Of a stretch of DNA of 64,000 nt, positions 28,343 to 37,635 are shown in pieces. The notes beneath the pieces were generated by a model. That model worked only from the letters and a program-made list of their open reading frames with translations. It did no database searches and was not told the origin of the DNA. This DNA comes from Nocardioidaceae bacterium SCSIO 66511. GTDB lineage: Bacteria > Actinomycetota > Actinomycetes > Propionibacteriales > Nocardioidaceae. Both the position numbers and the translations under genes were made by a program. Positions within the stretch are counted from its first letter, which is position 1. The number at the start of each line of letters is the position of its first letter. The stretch lies in NCBI GenBank assembly GCA_023100825.1, contig CP095846.1:1116001-1180000 (forward strand), read 5' to 3'.

Positions 28343-29515
28343 GTGCCCACTCCCGATGCGATCGCGAAGGCGGTCGATGACCTGAGCGTCGAGCTGCGCG
28401 ACCTGCGGCGGGATCTCCACGCGCATCCGGAGCTCGCGTGGCACGAGGAGCGTACGACCGACGCCGTGGTCGCGATGCTCGACAAGGGCGGGGTGTCGTA
28501 CGAACGGCTGAACGGCAGCGGGGTCGTTGCCGAGGTCGGCACGCCCGGCCGCCCGATCGTCGCGCTACGCGGCGACATGGATGCGCTGCCGCTCGAAGAC
28601 ACCACCACCGACCCGTGGCGTTCGCGTACGCCCGGGGTTGCGCACGCGTGCGGGCACGATGTGCACACCAGCGCGCTGGTCGGAGCCGCGCTCGCACTCA
28701 ACACCGTGCATGCGGAGACGCCGCTGCCGGTACGCGTGCGGCTGCTGTTCCAGCCCGCGGAGGAGATCATGCCGGGCGGCGCCCACAAGGTGATCGACGC
28801 CGACGCGCTCGAGGGCGTCGACCGGATCTTCGCCGTGCACTGCGACCCGTCGGTCGACGTCGGCCAGGTCGGCCTGCGCGAGGGTGCGATCACCGGCGCC
28901 TGCGACTCGATCCGGGTCCGGCTGACCGGACGCGGCGGCCACACCTCGCGCCCGCACCTCACCCAAGACCTCACGTTCGCCTTGTCCGCACTGCTCACCC
29001 AGCTCCCGGCCGCGCTGTCACGCCGGCTCGACCCGCGTGCCGGCGCGAGCATGGTGTGGGGCGTCATCCAGGCCGGCAACGCCCTGAACGTCATCCCGTC
29101 CAGTGGCGAGATCGCCGGCACGTTGCGGATGCTCGACGCCGCTGCGTGGCACGAGGCCGAGCATCTCGTACGAACGCTGATCCGCGATCTGATCGCCCCG
29201 TACGGCGTGAGCGCAGATGTGACCTACGTACGTGGAGTGCCGCCGGTCGTCAACGACGCGACGTGCACGTCAGCGCTGCGCCGGGCGGTCGAGTCGACGC
29301 TCGGCGGGGGAGCGGTCGCGGCCGCCGGGCAGAGCCTCGGCGGCGAAGACTTCGCCTGGTACCTCGAGCGCGTACCCGGTGCGATGGGTCGCCTCGGCAC
29401 TCGCTCGCCCGGAGGGCCGACGTACGACCTCCACCAGGGCAGTCTTCGGGTCGACGAGCGGGCCGTCGACATCGGTGCGAAGCTGCTCGCGACCGTCGCC
29501 GTCGACACGATGTGA
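28343..29515 (+). CDS. M20-family amidohydrolase
   Basis: A 390-residue metal-dependent amidohydrolase like N-acyl-amino-acid or hippurate hydrolases. Metal ligands are in ALRGDMDALPLED, VAHACGHDVHTSALVG, FQPAEEIMPGGA (Glu-Glu pair), IFAVHCDPSVDVG and near the end in YDLHQGSLRVDE. A dimerisation domain is inserted at about 185-295 (GRGGHTSRPHLTQD). The start is GTG at 28343. It hydrolyses an amide to an acid and amine; the substrate cannot be read. Confidence 0.88.
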   Translation: MPTPDAIAKAVDDLSVELRDLRRDLHAHPELAWHEERTTDAVVAMLDKGGVSYERLNGSGVVAEVGTPGRPIVALRGDMDALPLEDTTTDPWRSRTPGVAHACGHDVHTSALVGAALALNTVHAETPLPVRVRLLFQPAEEIMPGGAHKVIDADALEGVDRIFAVHCDPSVDVGQVGLREGAITGACDSIRVRLTGRGGHTSRPHLTQDLTFALSALLTQLPAALSRRLDPRAGASMVWGVIQAGNALNVIPSSGEIAGTLRMLDAAAWHEAEHLVRTLIRDLIAPYGVSADVTYVRGVPPVVNDATCTSALRRAVESTLGGGAVAAAGQSLGGEDFAWYLERVPGAMGRLGTRSPGGPTYDLHQGSLRVDERAVDIGAKLLATVAVDTM

Positions 29516-29665
29516 GGGCCGGTCACTTCGAGTTACGGCCGCCGAGATCACGAGTCGATATCGAGTTGGTTCCAGCGCCGCCGTTCCGGCATTTGGGACC
29601 CGCAAGATGACTAGACTGCCGTGGCGCAGCGGGCGCTGCGATGCAACTCGACTCTAGGAGGCCCG

Positions 29666-30772
29666 GTGAAGACGACGGGACGGATCGCGACCCTCGCGGC
29701 TATCTCGGTTCTGGTGCTTGCAGGATGCGGCGACCGACCCGACGACGACAACGACAGCGGTTCGAGCGACAACGCGAACGAGACCAGCGAGCCCACCGAG
29801 AGCAATCCCGACTTCAAGGCGTGCATGGTCTCCGACTCCGGAGGGTTCGACGACAAGTCGTTCAACCAGACCTCCCACAAGGGCCTGACCGACGCCAAGG
29901 AGCAGCTCGGCATCCAGACCGCCGAGATCGAGTCACAGACCGACAGTGACTACCCAGACAACCTGAAGGCCATGGTCGGGCAGAAGTGCAACTCGATCAT
30001 CACCGTCGGCTTCAAGCTCGCCGAGGCGACCGAGATGTCCGCGAAGCAGAACCCCGACATCGACTACGCGATCGTCGACAACGTGTACGAGAAGCCGCTG
30101 AAGAACGTTCGCGGTCTCGCCTTCGACACGGCCCAGTCGAGCTTCCTGGCCGGCTACCTCGCCGCCGGTTCGACGCAGACGGGCACGGTCGGTACGTTCG
30201 GCGGCCTCGAGATCCCGACCGTCACCATCTTCATGGACGGCTACTGGGAGGGCGTGCAGTACTACAACGAGGAGAACGACACCGACGTCAAGGTGATCGG
30301 CTGGGACGAGCAGTCCAAGAAGGGCGTCTTCACCCAGGACTTCGAGAACAAGTCCAAGGGTCAGACCAGCGCGGACTCGCTGATCGCTCAGGGTGCCGAC
30401 GTGATCTTCCCGGTCGCCGGTCCGGCTGGCCTCGGTGGCCTGCAGGCGGCGAAGGACTCCGGCGGCGATGTCAAGGCGATCTGGGTCGACACCGACGGCT
30501 GCGTCAGCGCCGAGGAGTACTGCGACGTACTGCTCGGCAGCGTCGTCAAGGGCATGGACGTCGCGGTCGAGGATGCGATCGCCGACTCCGTCCATGACGA
30601 GTTCGACAACAAGACCTACATCGGCACGCTGGAGAACGAAGGCACCGACCTGACGCTCGGCTCCGACCTCGAGGGCGACATCGACCAGGAGCTCAAGGAC
30701 CAGATCGACCAGGTCCGCGAGGACATCATCAGCGGCGACATCGAGGTCAACTCACCGTCGTCACCGCAGTAG
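29666..30772 (+). CDS. BMP-family nucleoside-binding lipoprotein
   Basis: A 368-residue lipoprotein starting at GTG with AGGAGG 4 bp upstream. The signal peptide ends in LVLAGC (lipid-anchored Cys21), followed by a low-complexity Asp/Ser/Asn linker and a BMP/PnrA-type binding domain (CMVSDSGGFDDKSFNQTSHK at about 52-71; DVIFPVAGPAGLGGLQAAKD; IWVDTDGC). The DSGGFDDKSFN motif identifies purine/pyrimidine nucleoside receptors. It feeds the ABC transporter encoded next (30878-34921). The frame from 29621 adds 15 residues before the ribosome site and is rejected. Confidence 0.9.
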   Translation: MKTTGRIATLAAISVLVLAGCGDRPDDDNDSGSSDNANETSEPTESNPDFKACMVSDSGGFDDKSFNQTSHKGLTDAKEQLGIQTAEIESQTDSDYPDNLKAMVGQKCNSIITVGFKLAEATEMSAKQNPDIDYAIVDNVYEKPLKNVRGLAFDTAQSSFLAGYLAAGSTQTGTVGTFGGLEIPTVTIFMDGYWEGVQYYNEENDTDVKVIGWDEQSKKGVFTQDFENKSKGQTSADSLIAQGADVIFPVAGPAGLGGLQAAKDSGGDVKAIWVDTDGCVSAEEYCDVLLGSVVKGMDVAVEDAIADSVHDEFDNKTYIGTLENEGTDLTLGSDLEGDIDQELKDQIDQVREDIISGDIEVNSPSSPQ

Positions 30773-30779
30773 ATCCCGT

Positions 30780-30822
30780 CCGCCACGGAAGGGGTAGCGC
30801 ATCGCTATCCCTTCCGTGGCGG
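30780..30822 (+). terminator. 20-bp intercistronic hairpin between receptor and ATPase genes
   Basis: The arms at 30780-30799 (starting CCGCCACGGAAGGG) and 30803-30822 (ending CCCTTCCGTGGCGG) pair over 20 bp with a single G-U and a 3-base loop. It starts 7 bp after the receptor stop. Such hairpins between a binding-protein gene and its transporter genes commonly stabilise the upstream mRNA or terminate most transcripts, giving receptor in excess. Confidence 0.8.
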
Positions 30823-30877
30823 TCATTGGTGTCCAGCGCAGAGAACCTGACCGAGGGCACGGGGTAGGAGTGCAAAG

Positions 30878-32398
30878 GTGCAACTCGAGATTCGTGGACT
30901 GACCAAGCGGTTCGGTTCGTTCACGGCCAACGACAAGATCGACCTGACCGTCGAGCCCGGTGAGATCCACTGTCTGCTCGGTGAGAACGGCGCCGGCAAG
31001 TCGACGCTGATGAACATGCTGTACGGCCTGCTCGAACCCGACGAGGGCGAGATCCTGGCCGACGGCAAGCCGTTGGCGATCCGTAGCCCGGGCGACGCGA
31101 TCGACGCAGGCATCGGCATGGTGCACCAGCACTTCATGCTCGTACCCGTCTTCACCGTCGCCGAAAACGTCATGCTCGGCCACGAGGAGACCGCGCTCCC
31201 CGGTGTGCTCAGCAGACGCAAGGCGGCGGCGCTCGTACGCGAGCTGTCCCAGCGTTACGGACTCAGCGTCGACCCCGGTGCGAAGGTCGCCGATGTCTCG
31301 GTCGGCGTGCAGCAGCGCGTCGAGATCCTCAAGGCCTTGATCAAGGACGCCGAGGTGCTGATCCTCGACGAGCCGACCGCGGTGCTGACGCCGCAAGAGA
31401 CCGACGAGCTGTTCACGATCATGCGCCAGCTGCGCGACAACGGCACGTCGATCGTCTTCATCACCCACAAGCTGAAGGAAGTCCGGGCGGTCGCCGATCG
31501 CATCACGGTCATCCGTCGCGGCAAGGTCGTCGCCACCGCCGAGCCGTCGGCGTCGGAGTCCGAGCTCGCCGAGCTCATGGTCGGTCGCGAGGTCAGCCTC
31601 ACCGTTGACAGATCCGCATCAGTCGACATCGGAGACCCTGTCCTGGAGGTACGCGACCTCACTGTCATCGACGAGCGTGGCCACACCGCCGTCGACGACG
31701 TATCGCTGGACGTACGCGCGGGCGAGGTGCTCGGTCTCGCGGGTGTACAAGGCAACGGCCAGACCGAGCTCGTCTCCGCACTGCTCGGCCTCACCCGTCC
31801 GGCGACCGGCAAGATCGGTCTCGCCGGCACCGACGTCAGCGGCTACGGTCCGGCCCGCAGCCTGCGCGCGGGCATCGGGTACGTGCCCGAGGACCGCAAG
31901 CACGACGGTTTCGTCGACTCGTTCACCGTGGCCGAGAACCTCATCCTCGACCTGTATCAGAGCGACGATTTCTCCTCCGGACTACAGCTGCGCTGGGACA
32001 AGATCTACGAGAACGCCGAGCACCGCATCGCCGAGTTCGACATTCGTACCCAAGGTGCGACGGAGGCCGTCGGATCGCTGTCCGGCGGCAACCAGCAGAA
32101 GGTCGTTCTCGCCCGCGAGCTGTCACGGCCACTACGGCTGCTGGTCGCCTCGCAGCCGACCCGGGGTCTCGATGTCGGGTCGATCGAGTTCGTGCACAAG
32201 CGGATCATGGCCGAGCGCGAGAACGGCACGGCAATCCTCATCGTCTCGACCGAGCTGGACGAGATCGTCGGCCTGTCCGATCGAATCGCCGTGATGTACG
32301 GCGGGCGCATCGCCGGCATCGTCACGCCCGATACGCCGCGCGAGCAACTCGGCCTGCTGATGGCGGGCGCCACCCCGGAGGAGGCGAGCAATGCCTGA
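30878..32398 (+). CDS. Nucleoside ABC transporter ATPase (two-domain)
   Basis: A 506-residue ATPase with two ABC domains. The first (1-240) has Walker A LLGENGAGKST and Walker B VLILDEPTAVL but a degenerate signature, VSVGVQQR. The second (255-500) has a degenerate Walker A, AGVQGNGQTELV, a good signature LSGGNQQK and a changed Walker B, LLVASQPTRGLD. This mixed pattern is normal for the RbsA/YufO-like family. GGAG lies 7 bp before the GTG start. It powers the permeases that follow, with an 8-bp overlap. Confidence 0.93.
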   Translation: MQLEIRGLTKRFGSFTANDKIDLTVEPGEIHCLLGENGAGKSTLMNMLYGLLEPDEGEILADGKPLAIRSPGDAIDAGIGMVHQHFMLVPVFTVAENVMLGHEETALPGVLSRRKAAALVRELSQRYGLSVDPGAKVADVSVGVQQRVEILKALIKDAEVLILDEPTAVLTPQETDELFTIMRQLRDNGTSIVFITHKLKEVRAVADRITVIRRGKVVATAEPSASESELAELMVGREVSLTVDRSASVDIGDPVLEVRDLTVIDERGHTAVDDVSLDVRAGEVLGLAGVQGNGQTELVSALLGLTRPATGKIGLAGTDVSGYGPARSLRAGIGYVPEDRKHDGFVDSFTVAENLILDLYQSDDFSSGLQLRWDKIYENAEHRIAEFDIRTQGATEAVGSLSGGNQQKVVLARELSRPLRLLVASQPTRGLDVGSIEFVHKRIMAERENGTAILIVSTELDEIVGLSDRIAVMYGGRIAGIVTPDTPREQLGLLMAGATPEEASNA

Positions 32399-33569
32399 GC
32401 CCGAGACGAGTGAGTCGGCACCGAAGAATGCGCCACGTTCGGTCATCAGCGAGTGGATCCCGTCGATCTGGCTGACGTTCCTGTCGATCGTGCTCGCGCT
32501 GGTGGTCGGCGCCGTGCTCATCGTCGTCAGTAACGACGAGGTCGTCTCGTCACTCGACTACTTCTTCTCCTATCCGTGGGACACTCTCTCAGCGGCGGGC
32601 GAGGCGATCGTCGACTCGTACTGGGCGCTGCTGAAGGGTTCGTTCGGCTCGGGAGACGCAATCGCTTCGACTCTCGAACGCGCCGCCCCGTTGGCATGTG
32701 CGGGTCTCGGCGTGACGCTGGCCTTCCGTGTCGGGTTGTTCAACATCGGTGCGCAGGGCCAGATCATCGCTGGCTCCATCTGCGCTGGGTACGTCGGCTT
32801 CACCTGGGACCTCCCGCCCGTACTCCACCTGATCGTCGCGCTGTTCGCCGGACTGCTCGGCGGTGCGATCTGGGGCGCCATCGTCGGCGTGCTCAAGTCG
32901 CAAACCGGCGCACACGAGGTCATCGTCACGATCATGCTCAACTACGTGGCGCTGGCGATCCTGCGCTGGCTGCTGACGCTGGACGCCTTCCAGGTTCCGG
33001 GGTCAAACAACCCGAAGAGCCCGGTCGTCGACGGGTCGGCGTCGTTCCCCGACTTCTTGGGCGTACACACGGGTGTGTTCGTGGCACTACTCGCAGCGGT
33101 CGGAGTGTGGTGGTTGCTGTCGCGCTCGACGATCGGTTTCGAGATGCGTTCGGTCGGCGCCAACCCGGCAGCGTCGGCAACGGCGGGCATGAGCGTTGCG
33201 CGCGCGTACATCCTGGCGATGATCATCGCCGGAATGCTGGCCGGACTCGCCGGCAACCAACAGGTGCTCGGTCACGATGACGCGCTGACCGACGGCATCG
33301 CCGGTTCCCTCGGCTTCGACGCGATCACGGTCTCGTTGCTCGGCCGGGCGACACCGAGCGGCACGGTGTTCGCCGCGATCCTGTTCGGTGCGCTGACCAC
33401 CGGTGGGCGTCAGATGCAGGCGTCGACGGGCACGCCACTCGATCTGACCACCGTGCTGCAGGCGATGATCGTGCTGTTCGTCGCAGCGCCGGCGTTGGTA
33501 CGCGCGGTGTTCCGAGTACGCGCCACCGAAGGCGGCGGGACCGTGCTGGCGAAGGGGTGGAACGCATGA
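32391..33569 (+). CDS. Nucleoside ABC transporter permease 1
   Basis: A 392-residue membrane permease of the BPD_transp_2/RbsC family, with about eight to ten helices. The core LAFRVGLFNIGAQGQIIAGS (about 108-127) is a family hallmark, as is GANPAASATAGMSV later. It pairs with the second permease to form the translocation path. The start overlaps the ATPase gene by 8 bp, and its stop overlaps the next start by 4 bp. Confidence 0.92.
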   Translation: MPEPETSESAPKNAPRSVISEWIPSIWLTFLSIVLALVVGAVLIVVSNDEVVSSLDYFFSYPWDTLSAAGEAIVDSYWALLKGSFGSGDAIASTLERAAPLACAGLGVTLAFRVGLFNIGAQGQIIAGSICAGYVGFTWDLPPVLHLIVALFAGLLGGAIWGAIVGVLKSQTGAHEVIVTIMLNYVALAILRWLLTLDAFQVPGSNNPKSPVVDGSASFPDFLGVHTGVFVALLAAVGVWWLLSRSTIGFEMRSVGANPAASATAGMSVARAYILAMIIAGMLAGLAGNQQVLGHDDALTDGIAGSLGFDAITVSLLGRATPSGTVFAAILFGALTTGGRQMQASTGTPLDLTTVLQAMIVLFVAAPALVRAVFRVRATEGGGTVLAKGWNA

Positions 33570-34921
33570 GCACCGACGAGAACCAACCCGCAGACGGGCA
33601 GCAGTCCCCCGACGGCGGGCTGCAGACGAGCGATCCGTCGCCAACGGATCCGCCCGAAGAAGTCGTCGCGGCGAGCCCCGTGGAGCGCAGCCGATACCGC
33701 CGGATCACAACCACTCTGGCGATCGTGGCGGCCGTTCTCCTGCTCATGTGGTGGAAGACCGCCGACGGCGACTTCACGTTCCTGCTGCAGCCGCCGTCGG
33801 TCGACAGCGACGAGATCTCGGTGTCGTACGACGGCAAGTTGCTCGCGCTCTACTGCCTGATCATCGCGGTCGTCGCGCTAGTGCTCTTCGCAACGAAGGT
33901 CGTACGACGCGGGCCGCTGTTCGCCATCATGGTCGCGCTGGTCGGCATCGCGTTCATCGTCGGGTTCTGCGCCTGGGCGTACTCCGGTCAGGACACCCCC
34001 TCGCCACTGCCGATGACCAACCCGCTCGAGGGCACGATCCAGTACGCCACGCCGCTCGTACTCGGTGCGCTGTGCGGTGCGATGTGCGAACGGGCCGGCG
34101 TGATCAATGTCGGCATCGAGGCGCAGTTCCTTGCCGGAGCGTTCTTCGCATCGGTTGCGGCCTCGCTCGCGTACAGCGCGTGGATGGGTCTCCTCGGCGG
34201 CATCGGCGCAGGTATCGCCATCGGCGCGCTGCTCGCGCTGTTCGCGATCCGCTACCTGGTCAACCAGGTCGTGCTCGGCGTCGTGCTGGTCGTGTTCGCG
34301 ACGGGCATCACCGGGTTCCTCCTCGACCAGATCCCGTCCGACCAGACGGATCTGCTGAACAACCCGCCGATCCTGGAGACCTGGGAGATCCCCGGTCTTT
34401 CCGAGCTCCCCATCGTCGGCACCGCGCTGTTCGCCCAGAACTGGCTCGTCTACATCATGTACTTCAGCGTGCCGATCGCGTGGTTCCTGTTGTTCCAGAC
34501 CAGCTGGGGCCTGCGCGTACGAGCCGTCGGGGAGCATCCGACGGCCGCGGACACCGTCGGCATCAAGGTGCGCGGCCGACGTTGGCAGGCCGTTCTCGTC
34601 GGCGGCATCTTTGCGGGGCTCGGCGGAGCGTTTTACACGGTCGGCTCGACGGGTGCGTTCGACAAGGACGTCTCCGCGGGCACGGGCTTCATCGCCCTTG
34701 CCGCGTTGATCATGGGGCGCTGGCATCCCGGCGGAGCAGCGTTGGCGGCGCTGTTCTTCGGTTTCGTCTCCCAGCTGCAGACTCAGCTGCAGACCCTCGC
34801 CAAGCTGCCGACTGAGCTGCTCGCCATGACGCCGTACCTCGCGACCATCATCGTGGTGGCCGGTTTCGTCGGCCGGGCGATCCCGCCGGCGGCCGACGGC
34901 GAACCGTACGTGAAGAGTTGA
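33566..34921 (+). CDS. Nucleoside ABC transporter permease 2
   Basis: A 451-residue permease. It has an unusually long Pro/Glu-rich cytoplasmic N-terminus (about 1-45) and then eight to ten helices. The hallmark MCERAGVINVGIEAQFLAGA (about 170-189) matches the family, and LRVRAVGEHPTAADTVGIKV is the cytoplasmic coupling region. I chose the ATG at 33566 in the ATGA overlap; GTG at 33557 would add three residues. It ends in the TTGA junction with cdd, so transport and salvage are coupled. Confidence 0.91.
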   Translation: MSTDENQPADGQQSPDGGLQTSDPSPTDPPEEVVAASPVERSRYRRITTTLAIVAAVLLLMWWKTADGDFTFLLQPPSVDSDEISVSYDGKLLALYCLIIAVVALVLFATKVVRRGPLFAIMVALVGIAFIVGFCAWAYSGQDTPSPLPMTNPLEGTIQYATPLVLGALCGAMCERAGVINVGIEAQFLAGAFFASVAASLAYSAWMGLLGGIGAGIAIGALLALFAIRYLVNQVVLGVVLVVFATGITGFLLDQIPSDQTDLLNNPPILETWEIPGLSELPIVGTALFAQNWLVYIMYFSVPIAWFLLFQTSWGLRVRAVGEHPTAADTVGIKVRGRRWQAVLVGGIFAGLGGAFYTVGSTGAFDKDVSAGTGFIALAALIMGRWHPGGAALAALFFGFVSQLQTQLQTLAKLPTELLAMTPYLATIIVVAGFVGRAIPPAADGEPYVKS

Positions 34922-35331
34922 CCGCCGTGGCTGGCAACGTCGACTGGGCGGCACTGCGGGCGGCGGCCGACGAGGTCGCGCAGCGGGCGTACGCGCCGTA
35001 CTCGAACTTCCCGGTCGGCGCCGCTGCTCTCGTCGACGACGGGCGCATTGTCGTCGGCTGCAATGTGGAGAATGCCGCGTACGGCGTCACGCTGTGCGCC
35101 GAGTGCGGGATGGTGTCCGACCTCATCGCGGGCGGTGGGGGCCGGCTGGTTGCGTTCACCTGCTGCGGTGGCGACGGTCGGCGGCTGATGCCGTGCGGGC
35201 GCTGCCGACAGCTGCTCTGGGAGCATGGCGGAGCCGATCTACTGGTCGACACTCCGGCGGGCATCATCGGCATGGATGCCGTGCTGCCGCAGGCGTTCGG
35301 CCGAGACGATCTGGAGGGCGACAGTGAGTGA
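34918..35331 (+). CDS. cdd: Cytidine deaminase
   Basis: A 137-residue homotetrameric-type cytidine deaminase, converting (deoxy)cytidine to (deoxy)uridine. Substrate-binding NFPVGAAALVDDG and CNVENAAYG are present. The zinc site is formed by CAE in VTLCAECGM (catalytic Glu) and by PCGRCRQ. The start is TTG at 34918 inside the permease stop, or GTG at 34927, three codons later. It overlaps the phosphorylase gene by 8 bp. The product feeds the uridine/thymidine phosphorylase next in the operon. Confidence 0.92.
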   Translation: MTAVAGNVDWAALRAAADEVAQRAYAPYSNFPVGAAALVDDGRIVVGCNVENAAYGVTLCAECGMVSDLIAGGGGRLVAFTCCGGDGRRLMPCGRCRQLLWEHGGADLLVDTPAGIIGMDAVLPQAFGRDDLEGDSE

Positions 35332-36619
35332 GCCGGAGCGGCACGACGCCGTCACGATCATCGCGGCGAAACGCGATCGTGAGGAGCTAAGCGACGACCA
35401 GATCGACTGGATCGTCGACGCGTACACCCGAGGCGTGGTCGCCGACGAGCAGATGTCGGCGCTGACGATGGCGATCCTGCTCAACGGCATGGACCGTCGC
35501 GAGATCGCCCGCTGGACCGCCGCGATGATCGCGTCGGGCGAGCGGATGGACTTCTCCGGGTTGTCGCGCCCGACCGCCGACAAGCACTCGACCGGGGGAG
35601 TCGGCGACAAGATCACGTTGCCCCTCGCACCACTCGTCGCGTCGTACGGCGTCGCAGTGCCGCAGCTGTCCGGCCGCGGGCTCGGCCACACGGGCGGCAC
35701 CCTCGACAAGTTGGAGTCGATCCCGGGTTGGCGAGCAGACCTGTCCAACGATTCGTTGATGGGCCAGCTCGAGGAGGTCGGCGCGGTCATCTGTGCCGCA
35801 GGCTCGGGCTTGGCTCCGGCGGACAAGAAGCTGTACGCGCTGCGCGACGTCACCGGCACGGTCGAGTCGATCCCGATGATCGCCAGCTCGATCATGAGCA
35901 AGAAGATCGCCGAGGGCACGGGCTCCCTGGTCCTCGACGTGAAGGTCGGCTCCGGTGCGTTCATGAAGTCCTACGACGATGCGCGCGAGCTGGCCGAGAC
36001 GATGGTCGCGCTCGGTACCGATGCGGGCGTACGCACCACCGCCCTGCTCACCGATATGGCGACGCCGCTCGGCCTGACGGCGGGCAATGCCGTCGAGGTA
36101 CGCGAGTCGGTCGAGGTCCTTGCTGGTGGTGGCCCGTCTGATGTCGTCGAGCTGACCGTCGCTCTTGCGCGCGAGATGCTCGCTGCCGTCGGGCGTGACG
36201 ACGTCGACCCGGCAGACGCACTCGCAGACGGCCGGGCGATGGATGTGTGGCGTCGGATGATCGCGGCGCAGGGCGGCGATCCCGATAGTGCGTTGCCACA
36301 GCCGAAGGAGTCGCAGACCGTCACCGCGCCGAGCTCCGGGGTGTTGGCGCGCCTCGACGCGTTCGATATCGGTGTGTGCGCGTGGCGACTCGGCGCCGGT
36401 CGGGCACGGGCCGGTGAAGCGGTGCAAGCCGCGGCCGGAGTCGAGCTACATGCCAAGCCCGGCGACACCGTCACTGCGGGCCAGCCGTTGCTGACGCTGC
36501 ACACCGACACACCCGAGCGTTTCAACCGCGCACTCGACGCACTCGACGGCGCGTACGACATAGCGGCGGCCGGCACTGACGTCCGACCCGGTGAGATCGT
36601 CCTCGACCTCATCCGGTGA
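35324..36619 (+). CDS. deoA: Thymidine (pyrimidine-nucleoside) phosphorylase
   Basis: A 431-residue nucleoside phosphorylase II. The phosphate/substrate region KHSTGGVGDKITLPLAPLVA (about 82-101), the family signature SGRGLGHTGGTLDKLESIPG (about 110-129) and DVKVGSGAFMK are all present, with the C-terminal PYNP domain. It cleaves thymidine or deoxyuridine to base and deoxyribose-1-phosphate. The start is GTG at 35324, with GGAGGG upstream and an 8-bp overlap with cdd. It completes the transporter-cdd-deoA unit. Confidence 0.93.
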   Translation: MSEPERHDAVTIIAAKRDREELSDDQIDWIVDAYTRGVVADEQMSALTMAILLNGMDRREIARWTAAMIASGERMDFSGLSRPTADKHSTGGVGDKITLPLAPLVASYGVAVPQLSGRGLGHTGGTLDKLESIPGWRADLSNDSLMGQLEEVGAVICAAGSGLAPADKKLYALRDVTGTVESIPMIASSIMSKKIAEGTGSLVLDVKVGSGAFMKSYDDARELAETMVALGTDAGVRTTALLTDMATPLGLTAGNAVEVRESVEVLAGGGPSDVVELTVALAREMLAAVGRDDVDPADALADGRAMDVWRRMIAAQGGDPDSALPQPKESQTVTAPSSGVLARLDAFDIGVCAWRLGAGRARAGEAVQAAAGVELHAKPGDTVTAGQPLLTLHTDTPERFNRALDALDGAYDIAAAGTDVRPGEIVLDLIR

Positions 36620-36629
36620 GGCGATCGAC

Positions 36630-37592
36630 TTGTGGAGCCGGCGTACCGTTCTGCGAGGGATAGGTACGGCGGCGCTGCTTCCGCTCGCGGGCTGCTTCGG
36701 TGACTCCTGGGACTCCTTCTCCGGCACCCGCCTGAGGCTGGCGACCGGCAACCCCGGTGGCGTGTTCGCGCGTTACGGCGATGCGCTCGGCGACGTCCTC
36801 GTCGATCGGCTCGGCGTTGATGTCCAGATCTCGAAGACCGACGCATCCGTTGCGAACCTACGACTCGTCGCCTCCGGCGACGCCGATGTCGCGATGACGC
36901 TCGGCGATACCGCGGCCGATGCCGTCCAGGGCCGCGGCGTCTACGAGAGGCCGCTCGACGTCGTTGCGCTTGCACGTACCTATGACAGTTTCGTCCATCT
37001 CGTCGTACGCGCGGAGTCGCCGATCCGAACGGTCGCCGACCTACGAGGCAAACGAATCGGCGTCGGGAGACACGACTCCGGCACCCGTCTGGTCGCTGCG
37101 CGCATCCTCGGCGTCAACGACACCCCACTGAGTGCCGTCGACCTGTCGACCCGACGCCTGGAGGACGACACGGAGTCGCTGATTGCCGGCGACATCGATG
37201 CGTTCTTCTTCGTCAGCGGACTGCCCAACGGCGCCATCTCCAAGCTGAGCGGCCAAATACCAATCCGCCTGATCAGTCTGGAAACGACCGTGGCGGCGAT
37301 GATCCGCGAGTACGCATCGGAGTACGTCGCGGGCCCGATCCCCGCCTCCGCCTACGGCCTGAGCGAAGCCACCGAGACCGTCAGCGTCAAGAACTACGTC
37401 GTTGCCGACCCCGCGATGCCGAACGACCTCGCGTACGCAATCACCCGGGTGATGTTCGAGGCACAGGAACAGATCGACGCAAGGGCCGAGGGCGTCGGTC
37501 AGCCGAACCTCTCGGCCGGAATCTTCACGAGTCCGCTCGACTTGCACCCGGGCGCCCTGCGCTACTTCCGGGATCAGCGAGGCGACGTCTGA
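36630..37592 (+). CDS. TAXI-family substrate-binding lipoprotein
   Basis: A 320-residue TAXI (TRAP-associated extracytoplasmic immunogenic) binding protein. The start TTG at 36630 has GAGG 8 bp upstream and gives a compact lipoprotein signal, SRRTVLRGIGTAALLPLAGC, with the lipid Cys near residue 22; GTG at 36591 would overlap deoA. The domain shows LRLATGNPGGVFARYGDALG, GDADVAMTLGDTAADA and RGKRIGVGRHDSGTRLVAAR, the TAXI pattern. No TRAP membrane gene follows; instead a two-component system is convergent with it. It may be a ligand sensor for that kinase rather than a transport receptor; this is inference. Confidence 0.87.
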   Translation: MWSRRTVLRGIGTAALLPLAGCFGDSWDSFSGTRLRLATGNPGGVFARYGDALGDVLVDRLGVDVQISKTDASVANLRLVASGDADVAMTLGDTAADAVQGRGVYERPLDVVALARTYDSFVHLVVRAESPIRTVADLRGKRIGVGRHDSGTRLVAARILGVNDTPLSAVDLSTRRLEDDTESLIAGDIDAFFFVSGLPNGAISKLSGQIPIRLISLETTVAAMIREYASEYVAGPIPASAYGLSEATETVSVKNYVVADPAMPNDLAYAITRVMFEAQEQIDARAEGVGQPNLSAGIFTSPLDLHPGALRYFRDQRGDV

Positions 37593-37635
37593 CGTCGGAT
37601 GCGCCAGCGCCCGCGATCGAACGGACAGTACGTGC

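Noticed and set aside
36591-36629. GTG at 36591 as start of the TAXI lipoprotein
   Set aside because: It would overlap deoA by 29 bp and place 13 polar residues before the lipoprotein signal; TTG at 36630 has a better ribosome site.
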